From: CAZTVF01 sp964616985
Lineage (GTDB): Bacteria > Planctomycetota > Phycisphaerae > SM23-33
Direction: 5' to 3'
Assembly: GCA_964616985.1 (NCBI GenBank)
Contig: CAZTVF010000051.1
Coordinates: forward strand, 1-34,423
DNA: 34,423 nt
Part shown: positions 6,373 to 14,300 of the stretch, piece after piece
Position numbering within the stretch: the first letter of the stretch is position 1
Layout: each line of letters opens with the position of its first letter
The notes under the pieces: model-generated
Databases searched by the model: none
The model's input: only the letters and a program-made list of their open reading frames with translations
What the model was told of the DNA's origin: nothing
Position numbers and translations under genes: made by a program

Positions 6373-8046
6373 ATGCCTCCCCAATTTGTGTTCGAAATGA
6401 CTGAGGTCTCCAAGGCGTACGGCGACAAGGTCGTGCTGCAGGATATCAGCCTGTCGTTCTTCTATGGCGCCAAGATCGGCGTCGTCGGCGAGAACGGCTC
6501 GGGCAAGAGCACGCTGCTGAAGATCATGGCCGGCGTCGACAAGGACTTCCACGGCTCGGCCCGCCTGGGCAAGAATATGCGGGTCGGGTACGTCTCGCAG
6601 GAGCCGCAGCTGGAGCTGGAGAAGACCGTCCGCGAGAACCTCCTCAAGTCGATGGAGCCGGTGCAGAAGCTCGTCGACCGCTTCAACGAGATCGCCGACC
6701 GCATGGGCGCACCGCAGGACGGCGACGACATGGACCAGCTCATGGAAGAGATGGGCCACCTGCAGGAGCAGATCGACGCCTGCGACGGCTGGGAGATCGA
6801 CCGCCTGATGGACATCGCCTCCGACGCGCTGGTGCTGCCGCCCGACGACATGCTGGTCAAGCTGCTGTCCGGCGGCGAGCGGCGCCGCGTGGCTCTGTGC
6901 AAGGTGCTGCTGGAGAAGCCCGACCTGCTGCTGCTGGATGAGCCCACCAACCATCTCGACGCCGAGACGGTGGCCTGGCTGGAGTCGGCCCTGCGCGAGT
7001 ACGCGGGCACGGTCATCATCGTTACGCACGATCGGTACTTCCTGGACAACATCACCAAGTGGATTCTCGAACTGGAGAACGCGCGAGGCCTGCCGTTCGA
7101 GGGCAACTATTCGTCGTGGCTGAAGCAGAAAGCCGAGCTGCTGCGGACGATGGAAAAGCGCGAGACCGAACGCCAGCGCACGCTGACGCGCGAACTGGAC
7201 TGGATCAACACCTCGGCCAAGGGGCGCAACCAGAAGAACCAGGCCCGCATCAGCCGCTACGAGCAGATGGCCGGGCAGCAGGTGATCGACGCCAAGAGCG
7301 AGGCGATCATTCAGATCGCGCCGGGCCCGCGGCTGGGCGACCGCGTGCTGAGCGTCAAGAACGTGTCGAAGGCGTACGGCGGCGAGCCGCTGCTGTCGGG
7401 CTGCACGTTCGACCTGCCGCGCGGGGCGATCCTCGGCGTGGTGGGGCCCAACGGCACGGGCAAGACGACGCTGTTCCGCATGATCACCGGCCAGGAGAAG
7501 CCCGACCAGGGCGCGATCGACCTGGGCCCCACGGTGGTGCTCTCGCACGTGGACCAGCACCGCGACGCGCTGGATTCGTCCAAGACGATCTTCGAGGAGA
7601 TCACCGACAACAAGGACAAGATCGAGATGGGCAACGCCTCGATCCCGTCGCGTGCGTACGTGGCCCGCTTCAACTTCCGCGGCACGCAGCAGCAGAAGAA
7701 GGTGGGCGAGTGCAGCGGCGGCGAGCGGAACCGGATTCACCTGGCCAAGCTCCTGCGGCGGGGGGGCAACCTGATCCTGCTGGACGAGCCCACGAACGAC
7801 CTGGACGTGAACACGATGCGCGTGCTGGAGCAGGCGATCATCGAATTCCCCGGCTGCGCGATGGTGATCAGCCACGATCGGTTCTTCCTGGACCGCATCT
7901 GCACGCACCTGCTGATCCTCGAGGGCAACGGTAAGACGCGGTGGTTCGAGGGCAACTTCACCGCCTACGAGGAAGAGCAGCTGCAGATGAACTCCGACCG
8001 CATCGCGCACCGCCGGGGCAAGTACAAGCGGCTCGCGCTGCGGTAG
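6373..8046 (+). CDS. ettA: Energy-dependent translational throttle protein EttA (ABC-F ATPase)
   Basis: A 557-residue soluble twin-ATPase, the usual EttA length. ATG 6373 is preferred over GTG 6367 because GGAG lies about 9 nt before it. The first nucleotide-binding domain has Walker A GENGSGKS (39-46), signature LSGGERRRVALCK and Walker B LLLLDEPTNHLDAETVAWLE. The second has Walker A GPNGTGKTT, signature CSGGERNRIHLAK and LILLDEPTNDLDVNTMRVLE. No membrane segments are present, as expected for ABC-F. The first domain carries the longer insertion between Walker A and signature that forms the EttA arm, and a charged linker (KRETERQRTLTREL) joins the domains. EttA binds the ribosomal E site and gates the first elongation cycles according to the ATP/ADP ratio. 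The gene appears monocistronic, with its own extended -10 promoter. Confidence 0.95.
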   Translation: MPPQFVFEMTEVSKAYGDKVVLQDISLSFFYGAKIGVVGENGSGKSTLLKIMAGVDKDFHGSARLGKNMRVGYVSQEPQLELEKTVRENLLKSMEPVQKLVDRFNEIADRMGAPQDGDDMDQLMEEMGHLQEQIDACDGWEIDRLMDIASDALVLPPDDMLVKLLSGGERRRVALCKVLLEKPDLLLLDEPTNHLDAETVAWLESALREYAGTVIIVTHDRYFLDNITKWILELENARGLPFEGNYSSWLKQKAELLRTMEKRETERQRTLTRELDWINTSAKGRNQKNQARISRYEQMAGQQVIDAKSEAIIQIAPGPRLGDRVLSVKNVSKAYGGEPLLSGCTFDLPRGAILGVVGPNGTGKTTLFRMITGQEKPDQGAIDLGPTVVLSHVDQHRDALDSSKTIFEEITDNKDKIEMGNASIPSRAYVARFNFRGTQQQKKVGECSGGERNRIHLAKLLRRGGNLILLDEPTNDLDVNTMRVLEQAIIEFPGCAMVISHDRFFLDRICTHLLILEGNGKTRWFEGNFTAYEEEQLQMNSDRIAHRRGKYKRLALR

Positions 8047-8062
8047 GTCGCTGGCGATGCGT

Positions 8063-8121
8063 CGTAGGGTGGGCAGTGCCGCCGCAGGCGAGACTCGCCG
8101 TGGCGAGCTTGCCCACCATTG
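8063..8121 (+). repeat. Dispersed ~58 nt repeat, full copy
   Basis: Runs from CGTAGGGTGGGCAGTGCC to GCTTGCCCACCATTG, 17 nt after the ettA stop. Outer arms GGTGGGCA (8069-8076) and TGCCCACC (8110-8117) are perfectly complementary, and CTCGCC-GT-GGCGAG makes an inner hairpin. It could act as an ettA 3' end structure. The other copies are at 5829-5885 (inverted) and 4617-4645 (partial). Confidence 0.8.
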
Positions 8122-8166
8122 ACCGGCGATGATGAACGCCGCGCTGGCGGCGCAAAAGGAGACTCC

Positions 8167-9432
8167 GTGGAACGCTACAACCTCGTCAGTTTCGGCGGCA
8201 TCTTCGTGCTGCTGCTGGTGGCGTGGGCGCTGTCGGCCCATCGGCGCGTGGTGAACTTTCGCGCGGTGGGCTGGGGCGTGCTGCTGCAACTGCTGGTGGG
8301 GGCGGCGGTGTTCTGGGCGCCGGGCTCGGCCGACGTGATGCTGTGGTTCAACGGCGCGGTCAACGCCGTGCTGGGCGCGGCCCAGGCGGGGCAGGTGTTC
8401 GTCTTCGGCCCCCTGGCCACCGACGGCAGCAAGGGCTTCATCCTCGCCACGCAGGCCCTGCCGATGGTGATCTTCTTCGCGGCGGTCATGGGGCTGCTGT
8501 ACTACTGGCCGATCATGCCCAACATCGTGCGGGCCTTCTCGTGGGTCTTCACGCGGTTCATGCGGATCAGCGGGGCCGAGAGCCTCTGCACGGCCAGCAA
8601 CATCTTTGTCGGCGTCGAGGCGTGCACGACGATCCGCCCGTACCTGGCCCGCATGACGCGGTCGGAACTATGCCTGGTGCTGACGGCCGGCATGGCGACG
8701 GTGGCGTCGACGACGATGGGCCTGTACGTCCTGTTCCTCAAGGACACGTTCCCCACGATCGCCGGGCACCTGGTGTCGGCGTCGCTGATGTCCGCGCCGG
8801 CCGCCATCGTGATGTCCAAGCTGCTGGTGCCCGAGACGGGCGAGCCGGTGACGCTGGGCGTGAAGGTGCGGCCCGAGCCCAGCGAGGACAAGGGCGCGAT
8901 CGACGCGGTGATCGGCGGGGCTATGGCGGGTGTGAAGCTGCTGGTGGGTGTGGTGGCGCTGCTGATCGCGTTCCTGGGCATCTTGGCGCTGATCGACCTG
9001 GCCATCGGCGGCGTGGCCGGCTGGTTCGGGGCAAAGCTTTCGCTGCAGACGATCCTGGGGTACGCGATGCAGCCGCTGGCGCTGGTGACCGGTGTGCCGC
9101 TGGAAGATTCGCGAGCGGCGGGCGAGATGTTCGGCACGAGGCTGGTGGCGACGGAGATTCCCGCGTACCAGCAGCTGGCCGCGGCCATGAAGAGCGGCAC
9201 GATGACGCACCCGCGAAGCGCGGTGATCATCGCGTACTCGCTGTGCGGGTTTGCCCACGTGGCGTCGATGGCGATCTTCATCGGCGGGGCGGCCGCCCTG
9301 GCCCCCAGCCGCCGCGCCGCCCTGGCCGCCGTGGGCCCGCGCGCCCTGCTGGCCGCCACGCTCGCCTGCCTCATGACCGGCGCCGTCGCCGGCACCTTCT
9401 TCTGCGGCACCAGCTGCCTCGGCCTCAAGTGA
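8167..9432 (+). CDS. Concentrative nucleoside transporter (CNT/NupC family)
   Basis: A 421-residue polytopic membrane protein, the usual length for bacterial CNTs. GTG 8167 is chosen because AAGGAG lies 5-6 nt before it. The sequence has about ten hydrophobic segments. Family marks are GAESLCTASNIFVGVEACTT in the first half, the re-entrant region, FGTRLVATEIPAY (corresponding to the CNT G-x-K-x3-NEFVAY motif, here with TEIPAY) and the IIAYSLCGFAHVASMAI segment with a conserved G-F-A. CNTs import nucleosides using a sodium or proton gradient. The change of NEFVAY to TEIPAY affects a substrate/ion-site motif, so specificity may differ from NupC. It lies 120 nt after ettA with a repeat between them, so co-transcription is uncertain. 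Confidence 0.9.
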   Translation: MERYNLVSFGGIFVLLLVAWALSAHRRVVNFRAVGWGVLLQLLVGAAVFWAPGSADVMLWFNGAVNAVLGAAQAGQVFVFGPLATDGSKGFILATQALPMVIFFAAVMGLLYYWPIMPNIVRAFSWVFTRFMRISGAESLCTASNIFVGVEACTTIRPYLARMTRSELCLVLTAGMATVASTTMGLYVLFLKDTFPTIAGHLVSASLMSAPAAIVMSKLLVPETGEPVTLGVKVRPEPSEDKGAIDAVIGGAMAGVKLLVGVVALLIAFLGILALIDLAIGGVAGWFGAKLSLQTILGYAMQPLALVTGVPLEDSRAAGEMFGTRLVATEIPAYQQLAAAMKSGTMTHPRSAVIIAYSLCGFAHVASMAIFIGGAAALAPSRRAALAAVGPRALLAATLACLMTGAVAGTFFCGTSCLGLK

Positions 9433-9439
9433 TCGGTGC

Positions 9440-9471
9440 CATGCTTTTAGGCCCGCAGGGCCAAAAACATG
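9440..9471. terminator. Hairpin at convergent gene ends (first)
   Basis: The stretch runs CATG-CTTTT-A-GGCCC-GCA-GGGCC-A-AAAAC-ATG. The core GGCCC/GGGCC is flanked by TTTT and AAAA on opposite arms, so it could serve as a bidirectional terminator. It begins 8 nt after the nucleoside transporter stop. Confidence 0.5.
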
Positions 9472-9492
9472 TCTAGTCACCCGTTGCGTAAA

Positions 9493-9524
9493 CATGCTTC
9501 TGCCCCTGCGGGGCTAGAAGCATG
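9493..9524. terminator. Hairpin at convergent gene ends (second)
   Basis: CATGCTTCT and AGAAGCATG are perfect inverted arms around GCCCC-TGC-GGGGC. It shares the CATGCTT ends with the hairpin at 9440-9471. The pair lies between the transporter and the thermonuclease-like gene and may be either terminators or a dispersed repeat family. Confidence 0.5.
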
Positions 9525-9550
9525 GCACCCTGCGAGGGGACTCCACCACG

Positions 9551-10204
9551 CTACGGCAGCTTCATGTCCTTGTAATAATCCGGCAGGTCGGAGGGCTTGA
9601 GGTCCTTCCAGAGGCCCAAGCGGGCGGACTTGGCCTGCGTCTGGAGGCGGTGGAATTCGGACTTGTATTTGTGGTCGAAACGGGGGTCGGCGTAGCCGTA
9701 ACCTTCCTCCACCAGCACGCGGTTGAGCATCCTCCCGTCGGGCAGGTACACGTACGCCAGCAGCCGGTCGTACTTGTCGCGCGTGCGGACGGGGTTGAGC
9801 TCCACCCGGACCACCTGGTCCATCGTCGTCTTCTTCGTGAAGTCGCTGGCCTCGCGCCCGAAGTGCTGCACGGGCGTGTTGGGCTTGACCGACTCCGGCG
9901 TGTCCACTCCCCACAGCCGAATTCTCGTATGCGGGTGCGAGCCGTCGGGGATGTCCACGTCCAGCGTGTCGCCGTCGGAGACGTGCACGACGCGGAAGGT
10001 CTTGCCATCGTACTTGGCGAGGTCCGGCGGGTCGCTGCGGCCGAACCAGCCTTGGCGGTCTGCCACGCCCAACCCGCCCAGCACCGCCAATATCAGCAGC
10101 GCCAGCATCCCCCTGCGGCCGGTGTACCGCATGCGGTGCTGGAAGGTTGAAAGCTTGGGCGGCAGGTTGTTTCGTCTCATGGCTGAGCAATCGGTCGTGG
10201 ACAT
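9551..10204 (-). CDS. Membrane-anchored thermonuclease-like (SNase/TNase domain) protein
   Basis: 217 residues from ATG 10204. No start has a strong ribosome site, and internal ATGs at 10180 and 10132 are alternatives. An N-terminal anchor (about residues 34-48, MLALLILAVLGGLGVA) is followed by one staphylococcal nuclease domain (about 65-205). The catalytic set is intact: VSDGDTLDV holds the metal-site Asp, TRIRLWGVDTPES holds the Arg, Asp, Thr and Glu equivalent to R35, D40, T41 and E43, and DKYDRLLAYVY holds the R87 equivalent. The family cleaves DNA and RNA in a calcium-dependent way. The anchor suggests that the domain faces the periplasm or outside, where it could degrade extracellular nucleic acid. 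The neighbouring nucleoside transporter is convergent, so a functional link is only suggestive. Confidence 0.88.
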   Translation of the reverse strand: MSTTDCSAMRRNNLPPKLSTFQHRMRYTGRRGMLALLILAVLGGLGVADRQGWFGRSDPPDLAKYDGKTFRVVHVSDGDTLDVDIPDGSHPHTRIRLWGVDTPESVKPNTPVQHFGREASDFTKKTTMDQVVRVELNPVRTRDKYDRLLAYVYLPDGRMLNRVLVEEGYGYADPRFDHKYKSEFHRLQTQAKSARLGLWKDLKPSDLPDYYKDMKLP

Positions 10205-10243
10205 CTTCGCCGACGAGGGCGATCACAGGCTGACTCCGAGGCG

Positions 10244-11062
10244 CTACTTCACCTCGAACCTTGTGCTGACGATCGTGGAGATTTCCTTCTCGAGGCTCGT
10301 CGTGTCGTTGTTGCCTTCGCTGCTGGTGGCGGAGATGTTCTTGGGGTTGATCTGCATGACGCCCATGCGCGCTTCGACAAGCTTGCCGAGCCTGCTGTTG
10401 GTGTTGTTGACGATCTTTTCGGCCCGCGCCGTGGCGTCCTTGGTGGCCTCGGCAAGCATGTCGATCTTCAATTCCGACAGCTTGGTGTACAGGAAGGAAC
10501 ACGGGCCGGAGTCGATCTCCACACCGTCCTTGATCAGCTCGGTGATGGATCGGGCCACTTCGGGAATGCGGGCTACATCGCGCGACTCGACGGAGATGAC
10601 CTGCGTCAGCGTGTACATCGCCACCTGGTCGGTGGTCACCAGGACGGGCTGCGGCGCCTTGTCGCCGCTGCCGACCTGCGTGGTGGGGGCGATGAACTTC
10701 TGCTCGAACCGCCGGCTGGTGTTGATGGCCGAGAGCTTCACCTCGGCCTGGTTCAGGCCGTGGGCGAGAAGATACGCCCGCGCCTTGTCGGAGTTCGCTT
10801 TGAGCTGCTCGTAGGCGGCCAGCAGCTGCGGGGCCTTCACGGTCACGCTGGCCGACCACGTCACCAGGTCCGACGTGATCACCTTACGGGCCGACCCGGT
10901 GACCTGGATGGTCTTGGGCTCGATCTTGACGGCCAGGTAACCCCACACGATCAACGCCACGCAGACGACGTTGGCGATGGCGAAGAAGATCCCGCCGGCT
11001 TTCAGTGTGACAATTACTTTGCCCGGAAATGACGCGCGATTCTCATCCTTGATCTCGGCCAT
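10244..11062 (-). CDS. SIMPL-domain (DUF541) protein with N-terminal membrane anchor
   Basis: 272 residues. ATG 11062 is chosen for the AAAGGA site 7-8 nt upstream; a longer frame to 11119 has none. One membrane segment (about 18-44) is followed by a SIMPL/DUF541 domain that starts with IQVTGSARKVITSDLVTWSASV and contains the family's AYEQLKANSDKARAYLLAHGL pattern. It ends in the conserved ATKDATARAEKIVNNTNSRLGKL region. Proteins of this family resemble periplasmic oxidative-stress protein YggE, but their biochemical role is not settled. The domain most likely lies on the outer side of the cytoplasmic membrane. The thermonuclease-like gene follows 39 nt downstream, so the two may be co-transcribed. 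Confidence 0.85.
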   Translation of the reverse strand: MAEIKDENRASFPGKVIVTLKAGGIFFAIANVVCVALIVWGYLAVKIEPKTIQVTGSARKVITSDLVTWSASVTVKAPQLLAAYEQLKANSDKARAYLLAHGLNQAEVKLSAINTSRRFEQKFIAPTTQVGSGDKAPQPVLVTTDQVAMYTLTQVISVESRDVARIPEVARSITELIKDGVEIDSGPCSFLYTKLSELKIDMLAEATKDATARAEKIVNNTNSRLGKLVEARMGVMQINPKNISATSSEGNNDTTSLEKEISTIVSTRFEVK

Positions 11063-11353
11063 GACGAATCCTTTCGTCGTAGTTCGGTACTGCCCCAAAG
11101 CCCTTCGCCGCGAACGCAATGGTATTGTCGCCTGCAGTCGCCCCCATGCAAGTGTTTTCTACCGACGATCTATGACGCTCGCTTCGGGAAAAAGACACGG
11201 TGCGTCAGACGCTCGCTTTTTGGCGGAACGTGGCCGGGCGGCGGCGTTTTGCTAAAAAGCGAGCGAAAACAGCGTCCCGCCGCGGATGAAGTGTGGGGCG
11301 CGAGGCGCGCGAACTGAGTGCAGGATCCGCGCGCCTGGCGCCGACACGCGTAG
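11063..11353. other. Gap with nested inverted repeats between lysC and the SIMPL gene
   Basis: No gene is supported. The gap holds a 12-bp perfect inverted repeat (11210-11221 and 11254-11265, CGCTCGCTTTTT and its complement, 32-nt loop) and a second GACGCTCGCTT at 11174-11184 that repeats the left arm directly. A further 9-bp inverted repeat, AGGCGCGCG/CGCGCGCCT, lies at 11303-11311 and 11328-11336. The last lies 17 nt after the lysC stop and could be its terminator. No clear promoter was found for the SIMPL gene. Confidence 0.6.
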
Positions 11354-12580
11354 TTACTTCTTCTTCGTTTTTCCGCCCAGTCCGAACGCGTCGTGGGCGA
11401 TGCGGAGGGCGTTGACGCCCTGGCCGCGGTCGATCAGGACGGAGATCTTGATCTCGCTGGTGGTGATGTTCTGGATGTTGATGCCCGCGGCGGCGAAGGC
11501 GGCGAACATGCGTTCGGCCACGCCGGTGTGCACCCGCATGCCCACGCCCACGACGGAGACCTTGGCGAGGTTGTCCTCGAAGGTGGCCGTGCAGCCGACT
11601 TCCCTGGCGAACTGCTCGACGACCTTCTTGGCGTCGGCGAGCTCGGCCAGGTCGACGGTGAAGGCGACGGTGGCGGTCTTGTCCGGGGCGGTGGTCTGGA
11701 TGATGTCGTCGACCACGACCTTGGCCTTGGCGATGGTGTGGAAGATCTTCGCCGCCAGGCCCGGCTTGTCCGGCACGTTGCGGAGGGTGACGCGGGCGAG
11801 CTTGTCCTTCAGTGCGGCTCCCGAGACGACGATGCGTTCCATGTCCTGCGACTCTGCCACGATCATGGTTCCTTTTCTGTTGTTCAGGCTGCTGCGGACG
11901 TGAATGGGCACGTTGTATTTCTTGGCGAATTCCACCGCGCGGTTGTGCAGCACGTTGGCGCCAAGGCTGGCCAGCTCGAGCATCTCGTCGTAGCTGACGG
12001 TGTCGATCTTGCGGGCGTTGGGCACCAGGCGCGGGTCGGCCGTGTAGATGCCGTCGACGTCGGTGTAGTTCTCGCACACCTCGGCCTTCAGGGCCGCCGC
12101 GATCGCCACCAGCGTGACGTTGCTGCCGCCACGCCCCAGCGTGGTCACCGCGCCGTCCTGCGTCACGCCCTGGAACCCGGCGACGATGACGATCTTGCCC
12201 GCGTCGAGGGCCTCGTGAATCCGCCGCACGTCGATGGACTTGATGCGGGCCTTGGTGTGCACGTCGTCGGTGACCATGCCCACCTGCCCGGCGGTGAAGC
12301 TGATGGCCGGCTGGCCCATCGCTTCCATCGCCATCGCCATCAGCGAGATGCTCACCTGCTCGCCGGTGGCCAGCAGTTGGTCCATCTCGCGCTTGGGCGG
12401 GTCGCTGGTGATCTGCTTGGCCAGCGACACGAGGTCGTCGGTGCTGTCGCCCATGGCCGAGACCACCATCACGACCTGGTGGCCCTGTTTGCCCGTAGCG
12501 ATGGCCCGCTTGGCCGCCGTGCGAATCTTCTCGGCGTCGGCCACGCTGGACCCGCCGAACTTCATTACCACGATGCTCAT
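11354..12580 (-). CDS. lysC: Aspartate kinase (LysC-type, two C-terminal ACT domains)
   Basis: 408 residues, the usual length of a monofunctional aspartokinase. The start is ATG 12580 (MSIVVMKFGGSS). Its ribosome site is weak: GGGAG lies 12 nt away and a GGA lies closer. It phosphorylates L-aspartate, the first step towards lysine, threonine and methionine. The catalytic amino-acid kinase domain (about 1-240) has KFGGSS (7-12), TLGRGGSNVTLVA and NYTDVDGIYTADPR. Two ACT regulatory domains follow (about 265-330 and 345-400); the segment NITTSEIKISVLID is the usual allosteric effector-site motif, so feedback inhibition by lysine and/or threonine is likely. The lysine-rich end (GGKTKKK) is unremarkable. 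It is divergent from the sulfatase gene. Confidence 0.95.
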   Translation of the reverse strand: MSIVVMKFGGSSVADAEKIRTAAKRAIATGKQGHQVVMVVSAMGDSTDDLVSLAKQITSDPPKREMDQLLATGEQVSISLMAMAMEAMGQPAISFTAGQVGMVTDDVHTKARIKSIDVRRIHEALDAGKIVIVAGFQGVTQDGAVTTLGRGGSNVTLVAIAAALKAEVCENYTDVDGIYTADPRLVPNARKIDTVSYDEMLELASLGANVLHNRAVEFAKKYNVPIHVRSSLNNRKGTMIVAESQDMERIVVSGAALKDKLARVTLRNVPDKPGLAAKIFHTIAKAKVVVDDIIQTTAPDKTATVAFTVDLAELADAKKVVEQFAREVGCTATFEDNLAKVSVVGVGMRVHTGVAERMFAAFAAAGINIQNITTSEIKISVLIDRGQGVNALRIAHDAFGLGGKTKKK

Positions 12581-12690
12581 GTTCCGTATTGCTCCCAATG
12601 ACAGGGCGCTGTACCGTATTGGCCAGCGACAAGGCGTACAAAAATACCGCATTTTCGCCAAATGTCCACACGGAATTGAAGGAGGCCTCG

Positions 12691-14217
12691 ATGGCGCCCA
12701 ACGTGCTGTTCATCATTGCCGACCAACACAACGCCAAGGTCATGGGGCACAAGGGCCACCCTCACGTCCGGACGCCGAATCTCGACCGCCTGGCCGGGCA
12801 GGGAGTCCGCTTCGACAACGCCATCACGCAGAACCCCATCTGCACGCCCAGCCGCGTGAGCTTCCTCTCCGGCCAGTACTGCCACAATCACGGGTATTAC
12901 GGGCTCAATGGCCCGCGCCCGGCCTTGCCGTCGGTGCTTGGCCACTTCCGCCGCAACGGTTATCGCACGGCCGCCGTCGGCAAGATCCACTGCCCGGAAT
13001 ATTGGGTGGAGGACGACTGCGACTTCTTCCGCGAGGCGTACGACGGCTGCAGCATCGGCGGCTGCCCCGAATACACCGAGTATCTCCGCGCCAAGGGGGT
13101 GCTGGCGGATCGCGACGACCACCGGTTGCAGGAGCAGGGCGATGCCCCGCACCAATCGTGCGACAGCCGGCCCTCGCGGCTGAAGTACGAGGACTGCGTC
13201 GAGGCGTGGATCGTCCGCGAATCGATCGGCTTCATGGCCAAGGCCAAGGCGGAGGGCAAACCGTTCTTCATCCAGGCGAGCCTGCCGCGGCCTCACCAGA
13301 TCTTCACGCCGTCGGAGCCGTTCTGGTCCATGTACAACGAGGCGAAGCTCACGCTGCCGCCGAACGCGGACTACGACATGCGCGCCGCCGGCAAGGCCCC
13401 GCACCTGATCGCCTCGGCCGATCATTGGCGGCAGGGCGGCTGGACGCTGCTTGAACCCAGGACCTTCGCCGCCGGCAGGATGAGGAAGTACCAAGGCTAT
13501 CTCGGTTGCGTCAGCCAGGTCGACCATGCCGTGGGCGAACTGATGGAGTGGCTGCGGTCGGCGGGGCTGGAAGAGGACACGATCGTCATCTACACGGCCG
13601 ACCACGGCGACTACGCGTGCGAGCATGGACAGATCGAGAAGGCGCCCGGCATCTGCGCCGACGCGATCACGCGCATCCCGTACATCTGGCGATACCCCGG
13701 CAAGACCCGGGCGGGGCACGTGTCGCAGCAGATCGTGGAGACGGTCGATCTGTCGGCCACCGTGTGCGCGCTGGCGGGGCTGGACCCGCTGCAGACCTCC
13801 GACGGCAAGGACATCTCGGGGCTGCTGGCCGGCGGAGACGCGCCGGTGCATCGCGTGGGCGTGACGGAGTTCGCCTGGAGCAAGTCGATCCGCAAGGGCG
13901 ACTGGCGGCTGGTGTACTACCCGCCGGAGATGTTCCCGCAGCAGCACCCCGAGGGGTTTGGCGAACTGTATAACCTCAAGGACGATCCGTGGGAGATGAA
14001 GAACATGTACTTCAACCCCCAGTGTGAGGCCAAGGTGAAGGAACTCCAGCGCGACCTCCTGGACTGGCTGGTGACGACGACGAGGCCGGTGACGGTGCTG
14101 CCGCACGTGCGTTTCGGCGGCGACCAGGCGGTGCAGCGTTACCACAACACCACGAATGCCGACGGCAAGATCGCCCCGCAGCACGTGGCGAATGTGGCGT
14201 GGCGGAATTACATCTGA
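12691..14217 (+). CDS. Type I sulfatase (arylsulfatase family, Cys-type)
   Basis: 508 residues; ATG 12691 is fixed by a perfect AAGGAGG site about 5 nt upstream. The protein opens with MAPNVLFIIADQHN, the alkaline-phosphatase-like metal motif (Asp11, Gln12). The sulfatase signature CTPSR is at 51-55, where Cys51 must be oxidised to formylglycine by a formylglycine-generating enzyme or anSME, neither of which is in this window. Later motifs include GKIHC, the second metal motif YTADHGDY, and the C-terminal GELYNLKDDPWEMKNM segment. No signal peptide is visible, so the enzyme appears cytoplasmic, unlike most polysaccharide sulfatases. It probably removes sulfate from an imported small molecule or oligosaccharide. 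A UroD-like gene follows 83 nt downstream in the same direction. Confidence 0.93.
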   Translation: MAPNVLFIIADQHNAKVMGHKGHPHVRTPNLDRLAGQGVRFDNAITQNPICTPSRVSFLSGQYCHNHGYYGLNGPRPALPSVLGHFRRNGYRTAAVGKIHCPEYWVEDDCDFFREAYDGCSIGGCPEYTEYLRAKGVLADRDDHRLQEQGDAPHQSCDSRPSRLKYEDCVEAWIVRESIGFMAKAKAEGKPFFIQASLPRPHQIFTPSEPFWSMYNEAKLTLPPNADYDMRAAGKAPHLIASADHWRQGGWTLLEPRTFAAGRMRKYQGYLGCVSQVDHAVGELMEWLRSAGLEEDTIVIYTADHGDYACEHGQIEKAPGICADAITRIPYIWRYPGKTRAGHVSQQIVETVDLSATVCALAGLDPLQTSDGKDISGLLAGGDAPVHRVGVTEFAWSKSIRKGDWRLVYYPPEMFPQQHPEGFGELYNLKDDPWEMKNMYFNPQCEAKVKELQRDLLDWLVTTTRPVTVLPHVRFGGDQAVQRYHNTTNADGKIAPQHVANVAWRNYI

Positions 14218-14300
14218 GACGCTCGAAGGTGGCGGCGCGGGCCTGCCGGACGAAGGCGGGAAGGGCGCGCCGCGGACCTCACAAGGAATAAGGAAGTATT

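Noticed and set aside
6268..8289. Long minus-strand open frame opposite ettA
   Set aside because: It runs through the tandem 8-mers and ettA and has no domain; EttA on the plus strand is unmistakable.
12581..12690. Lysine riboswitch upstream of lysC
   Set aside because: Only 110 bases separate lysC from the divergent sulfatase, too short for the ~170-nt lysine riboswitch plus promoter, and no matching core was seen.
12577..14184. Minus-strand open frame opposite the sulfatase gene
   Set aside because: Val/Ala/Arg-rich shadow; the sulfatase has full catalytic motifs and a perfect ribosome site.
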